Assembly (NCBI RefSeq): GCF_002109385.1
Contig: NZ_CP020814.1
Coordinates: forward strand, 1,945,501-2,009,500
Length of the DNA stretch: 64,000 bases
Reading direction: 5' to 3'
Source: Halalkalibacter krulwichiae
GTDB taxonomy: Bacteria; Bacillota; Bacilli; Bacillales; Bacillaceae_D
The notes beneath the pieces are model-generated. The model worked only from the letters and a program-made list of their open reading frames with translations, ran no database searches and was not told where the DNA came from. A program made the position numbers and the translations under genes. Below, piece by piece: positions 18,760 to 27,590 of the stretch; the stretch's first letter is position 1, and each line of letters opens with the position of its first letter.

Positions 18760-19674
18760 ATGAAATTTGTTTTTGTCTTTATAACATTGTTGTTGCTTGC
18801 AGGTTGTAATGGTTTTGCTTTTGCGGAAAATCCTAAAATAGTAGCGGCCCACTCTTCCTATTTTGTTAATGAAGTAAAAGCAAAAGCACCCGTGTATTGG
18901 CCAGTTGAATTAATTGATGAATGGAATGATACAGTTCACTCTATCTCAATGAATGATTATGGTTATTTATTTTCTGAAAAGATTGACAATGAGTCTCTGA
19001 GCCAATTAGCTAGTAAGCTTGCTAGTCAGATAGATAGCCCGATGGAGAATGCAAGGGTGAAACCAAATGACGAATTTGACCCGGGGAAAAAGCGAGTGAT
19101 TTTATCTGAGAGTGAACTAGTAGAGAGTCTATTGAACCTTGAGGTTGGAACGAAGGAACTTATCTTACCCATTTATGTTACGGAACCAACTGTGACGAAG
19201 AATGATATTACGGGCATTGAGCAGAGAAAAATAGGTGAATTCAAGACGTTTTTTAATCCCTCGGTTACAGGTCGCTCTCAAAATGTTTTATTGTCGGCAG
19301 AAGCAATTTCTGGGATCGTTCTTGGCCCTGGAGACAGCTTTTCGTTCAATCAGATGGTAGGAGAGAGAACGAGAGAGAGAGGCTACCAAGAAGCAATGGA
19401 GATCGTTGATAAAGAATTTGTAATGGGAATTGGAGGAGGAATTTGTCAGACATCATCGACACTGTTTAATGCGGTTGATAAAGCCGGTTTAGAGATGATT
19501 GAACGCTATACTCACTCAAGAGAAATTGGCTATGTACCAACAGGAAGGGATGCAACAGTTTCTTGGGGCGGACCAGACTTTAGATTTAGCAACCCCCATC
19601 CTTACCCAGTTATAATTCGGTCAAATGTTGATTTGCAAAAAGGAGAATTACTCGTTTCCGTTCATACGAAATAA
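18760..19674 (+). CDS. VanW-family lipoprotein
   Basis: Protein of 304 residues with a short hydrophobic signal and a lipobox-like LAGC (Cys16), a spacer of about 150 residues, then a full VanW domain: FNPSVTGRSQNVLLSAEAI, LGPGDSFSFNQMVGERTRERGYQEA, GGGICQTSSTLFNAV and GRDATVSWGGPDFRF. VanW proteins are extracytoplasmic and linked to peptidoglycan or spore functions in Bacilli, but the reaction is unknown. RBS GAGGGGG lies upstream of the ATG. It stands alone between two terminators, next to germination genes. Confidence 0.85.
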   Translation: MKFVFVFITLLLLAGCNGFAFAENPKIVAAHSSYFVNEVKAKAPVYWPVELIDEWNDTVHSISMNDYGYLFSEKIDNESLSQLASKLASQIDSPMENARVKPNDEFDPGKKRVILSESELVESLLNLEVGTKELILPIYVTEPTVTKNDITGIEQRKIGEFKTFFNPSVTGRSQNVLLSAEAISGIVLGPGDSFSFNQMVGERTRERGYQEAMEIVDKEFVMGIGGGICQTSSTLFNAVDKAGLEMIERYTHSREIGYVPTGRDATVSWGGPDFRFSNPHPYPVIIRSNVDLQKGELLVSVHTK

Positions 19675-19679
19675 CAATT

Positions 19680-19727
19680 TTAAAAGGTTAATCATCTACA
19701 TAACATGTGGTGATTGACCTTTTCTTT
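19680..19727 (+). terminator. Terminator after the VanW gene
   Basis: AAAAGGTTAATCA pairs with TGATTGACCTTTT (one G·T pair) around a 16-base loop and is followed by a T-rich stretch. Confidence 0.7.
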
Positions 19728-19748
19728 GTTTGAAAATACAAACGGGAC

Positions 19749-19778
19749 TGCATAATCCATTCATTTCTTTTCATACTA
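19749..19778 (+). promoter_or_regulatory. Predicted sigma-G promoter of the ger operon
   Basis: TGCATA (19749–19754), exactly 17 bases, then CATACTA (19772–19778). This equals the forespore sigma-G consensus and lies about 25–40 bases before the gerA-type start, as expected for germinant receptor operons. Confidence 0.75.
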
Positions 19779-19801
19779 AGTAAAAGATTGGTAAGGAGAA
19801 A

Positions 19802-21310
19802 GTGAGGAAGTGTAACATGCTTGGTAAATGGTTGTTGAAGCAGTTAAGGGATAGTCAAAAGGAAACATTAAATGATGTCTTACAGTTGTTTCAACAGTCG
19901 AGTGACTTTGTCATTTTTCCTTTGCGTGTAGAAAAGAAGTTATTTCACGTTGGCTATTTTCAAACAATGATTGATAGTGATCGGTTGAATCGCGATTTAA
20001 TGCCTTATATTACAAAGAGCAAGCAGCAAACGCTAGAAACGATACTTCCTAATATACCGATACAAAATAAAGAAATCATTGAATCGCCTAACGATCTCCG
20101 TGAAAGAGTTTTGCATGGCTCGATCGTGATCTATGATGGACAAAATCCAAAAAAATGTGCTGTTATTGATGCAGCGCTCGATTCTAATCGGGATGTTTCG
20201 GCTCCTGAAACGGAGTTTAGTGTAAATGGACCTCAGGAAGCATTTATTGAATCGCTAGAAACGAATATTAATTTGGTTCGCAAAAGATTGCCATTGCCTC
20301 AACTTCAAATTAAAGAATTAAAACTTGGCAAAATTACACAAACTCGTGTGGCAATCCTCTATATTGAAGGTTTTGTCGATCAAGACAACTTAAAAACATT
20401 AGAACAAAGATTATCAGATATTGAGTTTGATCAAGTAATTGATTCAAGTAGCCTTGCGCAAATGATTACAGATAATTCTATGTCTATCTTTCCTCAATTA
20501 ATTAATACCGAAAGACCAGAGCGAGTCGCAGCGGTGTTAGCAGAGGGGAAAGTAGCTTTCTTAACCGATGGTTCTCCTGATGCAGTGTTTGGACCGGCAA
20601 CATTGGTCGAATTCTTTTCTTCGTTAGAGGATTATTATTTACCATGGCAAATCGCGAGCTCTGTTAGATTGCTACGTTTTGCTGCCGTTATGTTTTCAGT
20701 ATTAGCGACTCCTATCTATGTTGCTGTCTTGACATTTCATTATGAGTTAATTCCAAGAGATTTATTAGCGACCATTATTGCTTCTCGTAGTAACATCCCT
20801 TTTCCACCGATAATTGAAGCGATCTTTCTGGAATTGACGATTGAACTGTTACGAGAAGCAGGGGCACGATTACCAACTAAAGTAGGGCAAACCATTGGGA
20901 TTGTTGGTGGGATTGTAATTGGACAAGCGTCAGTGGAAGCGGGCTTAACAAGCAACATTTTACTAATTATTGTTGCGTTAGCTGCACTCGCATCATTTAC
21001 AACACCTGTTTATCAAATGGGTAATACGATACGTTTAATTCGTTTTCCATTCATAATCATTGCATCATTCCTTGGTGGAATAGGAATTGCTTTTAGTTTG
21101 TTGTTTACAGTTGTTCATTTGCTTCATTTAACGTCATTGGGTAGGCCATATTTAGAGCCTGTTTTTCCACCGAGATTCTCAGATTGGCGAGATGCTTTTG
21201 TCAGACTTCCATTTAGCTGGATGTCGTCTCGCCCTGTGTATTTAAGACCGAGAGATAAGGGGAGATTTAACTTTTCAAGGGCGACAAAGAAGAAGGATAT
21301 TGATGAATAA
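19802..21310 (+). CDS. Spore germinant receptor A subunit (GerA family)
   Basis: Inner spore membrane protein of about 500 residues. The soluble N-terminal half (SSDFVIFPLRVEKKLFHVGYF, VAILYIEGFVD, PERVAAVLAEGKVAFLTDGSP) is followed by a helix-rich membrane half with PTKVGQTIGIVGGIVIGQA, as in GerAA/GerKA. With the B and C subunits it senses germinants. Start is GTG 19802 (AAGGAG only 3 bases upstream) or ATG 19817 (GAGG 9 bases upstream). Transcription is likely forespore-specific from the sigma-G promoter at 19749. Confidence 0.92.
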   Translation: MRKCNMLGKWLLKQLRDSQKETLNDVLQLFQQSSDFVIFPLRVEKKLFHVGYFQTMIDSDRLNRDLMPYITKSKQQTLETILPNIPIQNKEIIESPNDLRERVLHGSIVIYDGQNPKKCAVIDAALDSNRDVSAPETEFSVNGPQEAFIESLETNINLVRKRLPLPQLQIKELKLGKITQTRVAILYIEGFVDQDNLKTLEQRLSDIEFDQVIDSSSLAQMITDNSMSIFPQLINTERPERVAAVLAEGKVAFLTDGSPDAVFGPATLVEFFSSLEDYYLPWQIASSVRLLRFAAVMFSVLATPIYVAVLTFHYELIPRDLLATIIASRSNIPFPPIIEAIFLELTIELLREAGARLPTKVGQTIGIVGGIVIGQASVEAGLTSNILLIIVALAALASFTTPVYQMGNTIRLIRFPFIIIASFLGGIGIAFSLLFTVVHLLHLTSLGRPYLEPVFPPRFSDWRDAFVRLPFSWMSSRPVYLRPRDKGRFNFSRATKKKDIDE

Positions 21311-21322
21311 GGCGGTGAGAAA

Positions 21323-22435
21323 ATGGACAAACCGATTAAAGAACAATACCTTGTTTCTAGCTTCATGGCCAGCTTCTTAATTCATGGCATGCAAGTGGGA
21401 GTTGGAGTACTCGGCTTTCAACGAATTATTGTGAAAACGACAGGATACGATGCTTGGATATCTGTCATAATAGCTGGTATTATTGTCCATTTTATCATTG
21501 CTTGTATGTATGTGATGTTAAAAAAGGCTGATGGTGATATCGTAACAATTCAACGGCAAATCTTTGGTAAATGGATTGGCAATCTATTAAGTATTATTAT
21601 TTGTTTTTATTTTATTGCGTTAGCAACAGCCGTGTTACGAACATATATTGAAGTTATTCAAGTATGGATCTTTCCAGATTTACAGACGTGGACTGTTGCT
21701 CTTGTTGCAGCTGTTTTTTTCTATTATGTTGTAGCGGGAGGTTTCAGAACAGTAGTTGGATTAACGTTTATTGGCGTAATCATACCATTTCTTTTGATGC
21801 CGATCTTATTAATGCCACTTGAGTTTGCCCATTTTATTAATATGCTCCCAATCTTAAAACACTCTATCGTGGAATTGCTGTTAGGCGCTAAAGATACTAC
21901 GCTGACATTCCTAGGTTTTGAATTACTGTTATTGTATTATCCTTTTTTGAAAAAGAGGGAGCTCAGTCAAAAATGGGCGCAGTTTGGAGCGTTTGTGACC
22001 AACCTCTCCTACACAACCATCATGATTGTTAGTCTAGCATTTTATAGTGAACAACAGTTAGACAAAACGATTTGGGCTACTTTAACTTTATTTAAAGTAA
22101 TACAACTTCCTTTTTTAGAACGTTTTGAGTACATTGGTATTTCGATGTGGATGTTTTTAATTGCGCCGAATATCGCACTAGCGTTATGGGGAGCAAGCCG
22201 TTGTGCCAAAAGGGCTTTCTCAATTAATCAACGAAAGGCTTTAGTGATTGCATTAGCAATGATGACAGTCATAACGATGCTGCTTCCGACACGACAAGAG
22301 GTTGATATGATGAGCAATATTGTCTCACAATTTGGCTTTTATTTTGTCTTTGTCTATATCCCTTTGCTCGTCATTCTTCAAGCGATTGTATTAAAAGTAA
22401 GGAGGAAGAAAAGTGAGGAAACGACTGCAATGTAG
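21323..22435 (+). CDS. Spore germinant receptor B subunit (GerB family)
   Basis: Polytopic spore permease-like protein of 370 residues related to amino-acid/polyamine transporters; about ten hydrophobic segments are visible, starting VSSFMASFLIHGMQVGVGVLG and including the FLGFELLLLYYPFLKKRE loop. It is the putative ligand-binding subunit of the receptor. A GGCGGTGAG site precedes the ATG and the gene follows the A subunit by 12 bases; its end overlaps the C subunit by 23 bases. Confidence 0.92.
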   Translation: MDKPIKEQYLVSSFMASFLIHGMQVGVGVLGFQRIIVKTTGYDAWISVIIAGIIVHFIIACMYVMLKKADGDIVTIQRQIFGKWIGNLLSIIICFYFIALATAVLRTYIEVIQVWIFPDLQTWTVALVAAVFFYYVVAGGFRTVVGLTFIGVIIPFLLMPILLMPLEFAHFINMLPILKHSIVELLLGAKDTTLTFLGFELLLLYYPFLKKRELSQKWAQFGAFVTNLSYTTIMIVSLAFYSEQQLDKTIWATLTLFKVIQLPFLERFEYIGISMWMFLIAPNIALALWGASRCAKRAFSINQRKALVIALAMMTVITMLLPTRQEVDMMSNIVSQFGFYFVFVYIPLLVILQAIVLKVRRKKSEETTAM

Positions 22436-23528
22436 CTTCCTTATTCTTTTATTTGTAGTTATATTATCTGGTTGTGTTGAAACGAGTGTCGTTGATGAAG
22501 TGTCAATGGTTCGTGCAGCAGCATTTGATACAGTTGAAGGTGGACGAATAAAAGTAACGGCTAATTTTCCGACTTTCCCAGAAGACGGTGCGGAGAATAC
22601 ACTAGCAGATGGATTGCTAGCAGCTACAGGTGATACGACAAAAGGAGCGCGTATTATCTTAAATCAAAAAAATCAAAAGCCTTTAGTCGCCGGTCAACTT
22701 CGCTTATTGCTGTTTAGTGAAGAATTAGCGGAAGGAGGAATTGAGAACTTAATTGATGCTATGTATCGTGACCCTTCGGTAGGAAACCGAATTTATCTTG
22801 CTATCGCAGAGGGAAGTGATGCTGGTCGATTTTTAGAATCAGATGAAAAAAGTGGGGAGCTTTCAGGTGTTTTTTTACCTGAACTGATTGAGCATAACAT
22901 GGAAAATAATATGGTTCCAGAGACGAATATGCACCAGTTTCTTTTTAGTTTATATAACGATGGACGCGATGCTTTTTTACCTTTAGTACGAAAAACGGAA
23001 GAAGAAAACATTGATGTCTGGGGGACTGCTGTTTTTTCAGGTGATAAGTTACATACGAAACTTGATCACGACGATTCTTTTATGTTGAAAATGATGCTTG
23101 AACGAACAAAGAGATCAACGAAACAGTTTAGCTTACAAAATGATGAAGATGAAACCTTTGTTGTCATCGATAATATTCATAGTTCGGTATCTAGGACCAT
23201 TCATACACAGGGAGAAGTTCCAGAATTCAAAGTTGAGATCGATATCATTGGAGCTATAGATGATTACAGCGGCGACAAGAATTTAGATGATGAAACGATT
23301 ATTAAAGAGATAGAAACCTCAGTTGAGGAAACCATTAAAGCGGATTCAGAAAATTTATTAAATGATTTTAGAGAGAAAGGTATAGATCCAGTTGGAGTTG
23401 GGGAAGTTTATCGAAGTACGAACAGGAATTGGGATGCGGAAAGATGGAAGAATGAGATTTATCCAACAGTTAGCTTTACTGTCGATGTTGAGTTGAAAGT
23501 TGTTCAATCTGGAGCAGTAGAAAATTAA
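22413..23528 (+). CDS. Spore germinant receptor C subunit lipoprotein (GerC family)
   Basis: Lipoprotein of 371 residues. The signal ends in LSGC (Cys at about residue 21), followed by the Ger(x)C pattern: MVRAAAFDTVEGG, a first domain, then VWGTAVFSGDKL and a C-terminal domain with repeated helices ending YPTVSFTVDVELKVVQSG. It would be tethered outside the inner spore membrane by GerF-type lipidation. The GTG start follows AAGGAGGAAG inside gerB, so translation is probably coupled. Confidence 0.92.
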   Translation: MRKRLQCSFLILLFVVILSGCVETSVVDEVSMVRAAAFDTVEGGRIKVTANFPTFPEDGAENTLADGLLAATGDTTKGARIILNQKNQKPLVAGQLRLLLFSEELAEGGIENLIDAMYRDPSVGNRIYLAIAEGSDAGRFLESDEKSGELSGVFLPELIEHNMENNMVPETNMHQFLFSLYNDGRDAFLPLVRKTEEENIDVWGTAVFSGDKLHTKLDHDDSFMLKMMLERTKRSTKQFSLQNDEDETFVVIDNIHSSVSRTIHTQGEVPEFKVEIDIIGAIDDYSGDKNLDDETIIKEIETSVEETIKADSENLLNDFREKGIDPVGVGEVYRSTNRNWDAERWKNEIYPTVSFTVDVELKVVQSGAVEN

Positions 23529-23612
23529 GGAATAAATTGGATGAAATTCCATATGATAAAAAGTGTATGGAATGGAAAACTGAATATCGGTTTGGAATTA
23601 GAGGAGGAAAGT

Positions 23613-24545
23613 ATGGTTGACTTTATTAAGCGTATTTGTATTGCCTTAGCTTTAGCGACATTTATTGGTTTGTTGTTTATGAGTACAACAACGACATTCG
23701 CGCAGACAAAATCCGAAGTGCCAGAGGAGCTTTTCGAAGCCCTCATCTGGCCTACTGTCGGTGAAATTACAGATACATATGGAACAAGAGGTGGCGAACA
23801 TTATGGAATCGATGTAGCAGCACCTGAGGGTACTCCTGTCGTTGCCATTGCTGATGGGATTGTCAGTCGTTCCTATTATTCTGATACATATGGTAACGTT
23901 ATTTTTATCGAACATGATAATGGATTAGAAACAGTCTATGCTCACCTTCACAAAAGAGAAGCAGAAGAGGGACAAGCTTTAATAGAGGGAGAAAAGATTG
24001 GAACGGTCGGGAATACCGGTCGATCATCAGGGAATCATCTTCATTTTGAGGTCCATGACGGCAATTGGAATATTGAGAAAACTGAATCGATCGATCCAAT
24101 GTTAGTTCTTTCAAAAGAGTCTGAGTTTATGTATGCTGCTTTAGGAGTGGATTCTCCATATGGACAAGATTGGAAAGAAAGAGAAATTGCATCTGCTATG
24201 AGTCCAAATATGGACGAGACATCAAGAGAAACAAGTAAACCATTAAATAACAAAGAGCAAGTTGTGCAAGTGAAAGTACAGTCTGGAGATACACTTTGGA
24301 GTATATCAAGCAGTTTCGATGTTACGGTTGACGAGTTAAAGGAATGGAATGAACTAGAAAATGATGTGATTCAAGAAGAGGATGTATTAATTATTGAAGA
24401 ATCAACGTTCGTTCATATTACGGAACAAGGAGATACATTATCATCGATTGCTACACAGTATGGCAAAACGCCTAATCAACTAGTAGAACAAAATGATTTA
24501 AATTCAGATCTCCTATTACCTGGACAAGCCATCATTGTAAACTAA
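23613..24545 (+). CDS. Secreted M23 peptidase with two LysM repeats
   Basis: Protein of 310 residues. A signal peptide or membrane anchor (FIKRICIALALATFIGLLFM) ending near TFAQ is followed by an M23/LytM domain (GEHYGIDVAAPEGTPVVAIADG…, YAHLHKRE, HLHFEVHDG) with the zinc-binding histidines, and two C-terminal LysM repeats starting VQSGDTLWSI and ITEQGDTLSSI. It should bind and cut cross-links in peptidoglycan. ATG 23613 has GAGGAGG 5 bases upstream; earlier in-frame codons are less likely. A sigma-E-like GAATAAA-N13-CATATGAT lies at 23530–23557, suggesting mother-cell expression, though this is tentative. Confidence 0.88.
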   Translation: MVDFIKRICIALALATFIGLLFMSTTTTFAQTKSEVPEELFEALIWPTVGEITDTYGTRGGEHYGIDVAAPEGTPVVAIADGIVSRSYYSDTYGNVIFIEHDNGLETVYAHLHKREAEEGQALIEGEKIGTVGNTGRSSGNHLHFEVHDGNWNIEKTESIDPMLVLSKESEFMYAALGVDSPYGQDWKEREIASAMSPNMDETSRETSKPLNNKEQVVQVKVQSGDTLWSISSSFDVTVDELKEWNELENDVIQEEDVLIIEESTFVHITEQGDTLSSIATQYGKTPNQLVEQNDLNSDLLLPGQAIIVN

Positions 24546-24617
24546 GTCCGCCTCTACAAAAAAAAAATCAAATATGATAACATAAAGTCAAGTTTACATA
24601 GGTTAGGATGAACGTAG

Positions 24618-25004
24618 ATGGCAATTGTTCAAGTGAATACGAATACGGAGTTATTTCAATGGTTGAATGAACAGACGGATTTAAATAGTACCCAAGTGGA
24701 CCTTGTTGACGGTTTTATTTTTATGCTGAAAAAAATAAATCTTCATCGGTCGATTCGTCTTATAAATAATAAGACATTGCATCCAAGGTTCTGGAGGTCA
24801 CATGATCGAACATTTGGTTATGAGTTAATGAAACAAAAAAAGAGAAGAGTCGCACACCTCTATCAATTCTATGTTGATGTTGCGTTTGCAGAGCATCTCG
24901 TTGAAACCGTGAATGACCATATTGCTTTAACTGAAGAAGGTCAGCGCTTTCTTGAAAAGACTTGTGATGAACAATTAGATTTATTGTTCTCTTATATATG
25001 GTAA
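24618..25004 (+). CDS. Hypothetical protein of 128 residues
   Basis: A soluble protein with no signal peptide, no membrane helix and no motif I recognise. It is Leu/Asn-rich at the start (ELFQWLNEQTDLNSTQVDL), has a basic centre (MKQKKRRVAHLYQFYVD) and ends with TEEGQRFLEKTCDEQLDLLF, which looks helical; the arrangement faintly resembles small winged-helix or antirepressor-type proteins but I would not assign it. It is followed by its own terminator, so it is probably monocistronic and real. Confidence 0.65.
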   Translation: MAIVQVNTNTELFQWLNEQTDLNSTQVDLVDGFIFMLKKINLHRSIRLINNKTLHPRFWRSHDRTFGYELMKQKKRRVAHLYQFYVDVAFAEHLVETVNDHIALTEEGQRFLEKTCDEQLDLLFSYIW

Positions 25005-25011
25005 TTATTTC

Positions 25012-25042
25012 AAGAGCAAGTGGATATCCACTTGCTCTTATT
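25012..25042 (+). terminator. Terminator after the 128-residue hypothetical
   Basis: AAGAGCAAGTGGA and TCCACTTGCTCTT form a perfect 13-base stem with almost no loop, then ATTC; the T-run is short, so it may act in both directions. Confidence 0.65.
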
Positions 25043-25149
25043 CGTATAACAATCGTTGCTCTCTCCTCCGATAGAAATACTATCTTGGTAAATTTAGTTG
25101 TATGGTTCAGGGATTAAACTCATATATATGGAATAGAGGAGGGATTGTT

Positions 25150-26202
25150 ATGAAGTATATTGTTCAAAAGGGCGACACGCTAATGAAAGTGTCAAAGAAA
25201 TTTGGAGTCAGACCGTTTGATTTATTATTGTTTAATCCTCATATTTATTCAGCTGAAAGTTATATATATCCAGGTGTAGAATTACACATCCCAAAAATGA
25301 ATCGTGACCATTCAATGGTCGATGAGCAATATATAGAAACCGAGTTTGGACAGGTCGATTTAGAAAATAGGCTACCAGATCTGAAGAAACTTGGCGTGAG
25401 AGTAGAAATTATTGGGTATTCCGTTATGAATCAGCCGCTTTACGCTCTGTCAATTGGAACTGGGAAAAAGGAGATTTTTTATTCAGGGGGCTGGCATGCG
25501 AACGAATGGCATACGAGTAAATTTCTTTGTAAATACATAGAAGAGTTAGCTATCCATCAACAACAAGCGATGATTTGGAACGGTTATGATGTGAAAAAAA
25601 TGTTAGAAGATGTCACTCTTTTCATCGTGCCTCTTGTAAATCCTGATGGGGTTGATCTTGTTTTACAAGGAATTTATGACGAGCATCCTTATTTTAACGA
25701 AGTTCTCACCATTAATAAAGGCATGAGGCGATTTGATCATTGGTCATCTAATATTAGAGGAGTCGATTTAAATCATCAATGGCCAGCAGGTTGGGACATT
25801 GAAGCAAAAGAAAGCCCCCAACAGCCATGGGCGAGGCATTATAGTGGACCTGCACCACTTAGTGAGCCAGAAGCAAAGGCTATTTTCGATTATACGAAGA
25901 AACACTCCTTTTCACATGTATTAGCCTTTCACTCTCAAGGCCAGGTAATTTATTGGGGGTATCGTGGAATGGAACCAATCGAAAGCAAAGAGATGGTGGA
26001 AAAGTTATCTCTAGTAAGTTCGTATACACCTGTTCATACTGCTGATAGTGATGGTGGCTATAAGGATTGGTTTATTCAGGATTCAGGAAAGCCAGGGTTT
26101 ACAATTGAAGTTGGAGTTGGGACGAATCCACTTCCAGTTGAGTCATTTGCAGAAATTTGGTCTAATAATTGTCTTCTTGCATTAGAAGGACTTTCGCTTT
26201 AA
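25150..26202 (+). CDS. LysM–M14 gamma-D-glutamyl-L-diamino acid endopeptidase
   Basis: Protein of 350 residues with an N-terminal LysM repeat (MKYIVQKGDTLMKVSKKFGV) and an M14 zinc carboxypeptidase domain: HANEW gives the first His and Glu ligands, RGVDLNHQWPAGW the substrate-arginine/Asn region, AFHSQG the third ligand His and EVGVG the catalytic Glu region. It resembles YqgT and endopeptidase I of Bacillus, which act on peptidoglycan stem peptides. There is no signal peptide, as in sporulation-type members. The ATG at 25150 follows GAGGAGGG; an upstream in-frame ATG lacks a good site. Confidence 0.9.
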   Translation: MKYIVQKGDTLMKVSKKFGVRPFDLLLFNPHIYSAESYIYPGVELHIPKMNRDHSMVDEQYIETEFGQVDLENRLPDLKKLGVRVEIIGYSVMNQPLYALSIGTGKKEIFYSGGWHANEWHTSKFLCKYIEELAIHQQQAMIWNGYDVKKMLEDVTLFIVPLVNPDGVDLVLQGIYDEHPYFNEVLTINKGMRRFDHWSSNIRGVDLNHQWPAGWDIEAKESPQQPWARHYSGPAPLSEPEAKAIFDYTKKHSFSHVLAFHSQGQVIYWGYRGMEPIESKEMVEKLSLVSSYTPVHTADSDGGYKDWFIQDSGKPGFTIEVGVGTNPLPVESFAEIWSNNCLLALEGLSL

Positions 26203-26290
26203 CGTTTACAGTAGTTGCCAAACCTCGTGAACAGAGTTACAATTTTATTGTAAAAGACGGTAGATAGGTAGATTTACGGGGGTAATTACG

Positions 26291-27010
26291 ATGGCTATAG
26301 AACATGTGCGACCAAAAAAGATATACGAAATTGTCGCAGAGCGTATAACTGAAATGATTAAAAACGGAGAAGTTTCGCCAGGTGAGCGATTAGCATCTGT
26401 ACAACAACTTGCTGAAGACTTTAATGTAGGAAGATCAGCTATTAGAGAAGCATTAAGTGCTCTAAAGGCAGTTGGGCTAGTTGAAATTAAGCAAGGAGAA
26501 GGGACCTTTGTTAAAAAGATTAACCACGATATAGCAGCAAACGTCATTCCTTCTGTAGCCTTTATGAAGCAAGAGGATGTTAGACAGTTATTTGAAATAA
26601 GAAAGATTGTTGAAACAGGTGCTGCCTCATTGGCTGCTTTGAATCACACTGAAGAAGATTTACAGCAAATTGAAAACATTATTGACGAAATGAAGCGGGC
26701 AGTAGGAGACGGTGAGTTGGGTGAGAAGGCCGATGTTGACTTTCATATGGCAATCGTCCGTTCTACGAAAAATGAAATGCTTTTAAAGTTACTAGAGACG
26801 GTTTCAGATACGATGCAAGTGGCGATGAGAGAAGCTCGAAAGCTCTTTCTTTATACAGAAAGTGATCAAATGCAAAAATTGTATAAGGACCATCTGGAAA
26901 TTTTTGAAGCAATTAAAAGCAAAGATTCAAAAAAGGCCTACGATGCCATGATGAAACACATTGTTGATGTAGAAAAGTCTGTTTTCCAAACTAAAGGGGT
27001 TTCAAAATAA
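26291..27010 (+). CDS. FadR-family (GntR) transcriptional regulator
   Basis: Regulator of 239 residues: N-terminal winged helix with KIYEIVAERITEMIKNGEVSPGERL and NVGRSAIREALSALKAVGLVEIKQGEGTFV, then an all-helical FCD ligand domain (RQLFEIRKIVETGAASLAA, DVDFHMAIVRSTKNEML, YKDHLEIFEAI). FCD members bind carboxylates such as lactate or gluconate; LutR of B. subtilis is similar. No regulated catabolic genes adjoin it, so the effector is unknown. A GGGGG site lies before the ATG and a terminator follows. Confidence 0.9.
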   Translation: MAIEHVRPKKIYEIVAERITEMIKNGEVSPGERLASVQQLAEDFNVGRSAIREALSALKAVGLVEIKQGEGTFVKKINHDIAANVIPSVAFMKQEDVRQLFEIRKIVETGAASLAALNHTEEDLQQIENIIDEMKRAVGDGELGEKADVDFHMAIVRSTKNEMLLKLLETVSDTMQVAMREARKLFLYTESDQMQKLYKDHLEIFEAIKSKDSKKAYDAMMKHIVDVEKSVFQTKGVSK

Positions 27011-27014
27011 AAAA

Positions 27015-27050
27015 GAGAGTAGCCTCCATTTGGCTACTCTCCAATTTTTT
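27015..27050 (+). terminator. Terminator between gntR-type gene and fer
   Basis: Perfect ten-base stem GAGAGTAGCC / GGCTACTCTC then a T-run. An A-rich stretch on the other side lets it also serve the convergent fer gene. Confidence 0.88.
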
Positions 27051-27064
27051 AAAAAGCGCTGATT

Positions 27065-27361
<297 letters not shown>

Positions 27362-27370
27362 TTATCCAGA

Positions 27371-27399
27371 AATGTATTTTTCTACTGACTTATTGTAAA
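27371..27399 (-). promoter_or_regulatory. Predicted sigma-A promoter of fer
   Basis: On the minus strand TTTACA (27399–27394), 17 bases, TACATT (27376–27371), about 58 bases before the fer start. Confidence 0.5.
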
Positions 27400-27590
27400 A
27401 CGGATTGCCAAACTTTTCAACCAATTGATTTTAAGAAGCGGTATAAAAAGACAAGAATTGATAACGTTAGGCAAATAGTTGAAGCAAGAGTCCTTAGCTT
27501 ATTTATTTCCTTGTTGTTATTTTTCAGACACTTTCTTCTCTGGAATTTGTTACAATAATAGTATGACGAGTGGCTTGTAAGGGTGATTAA

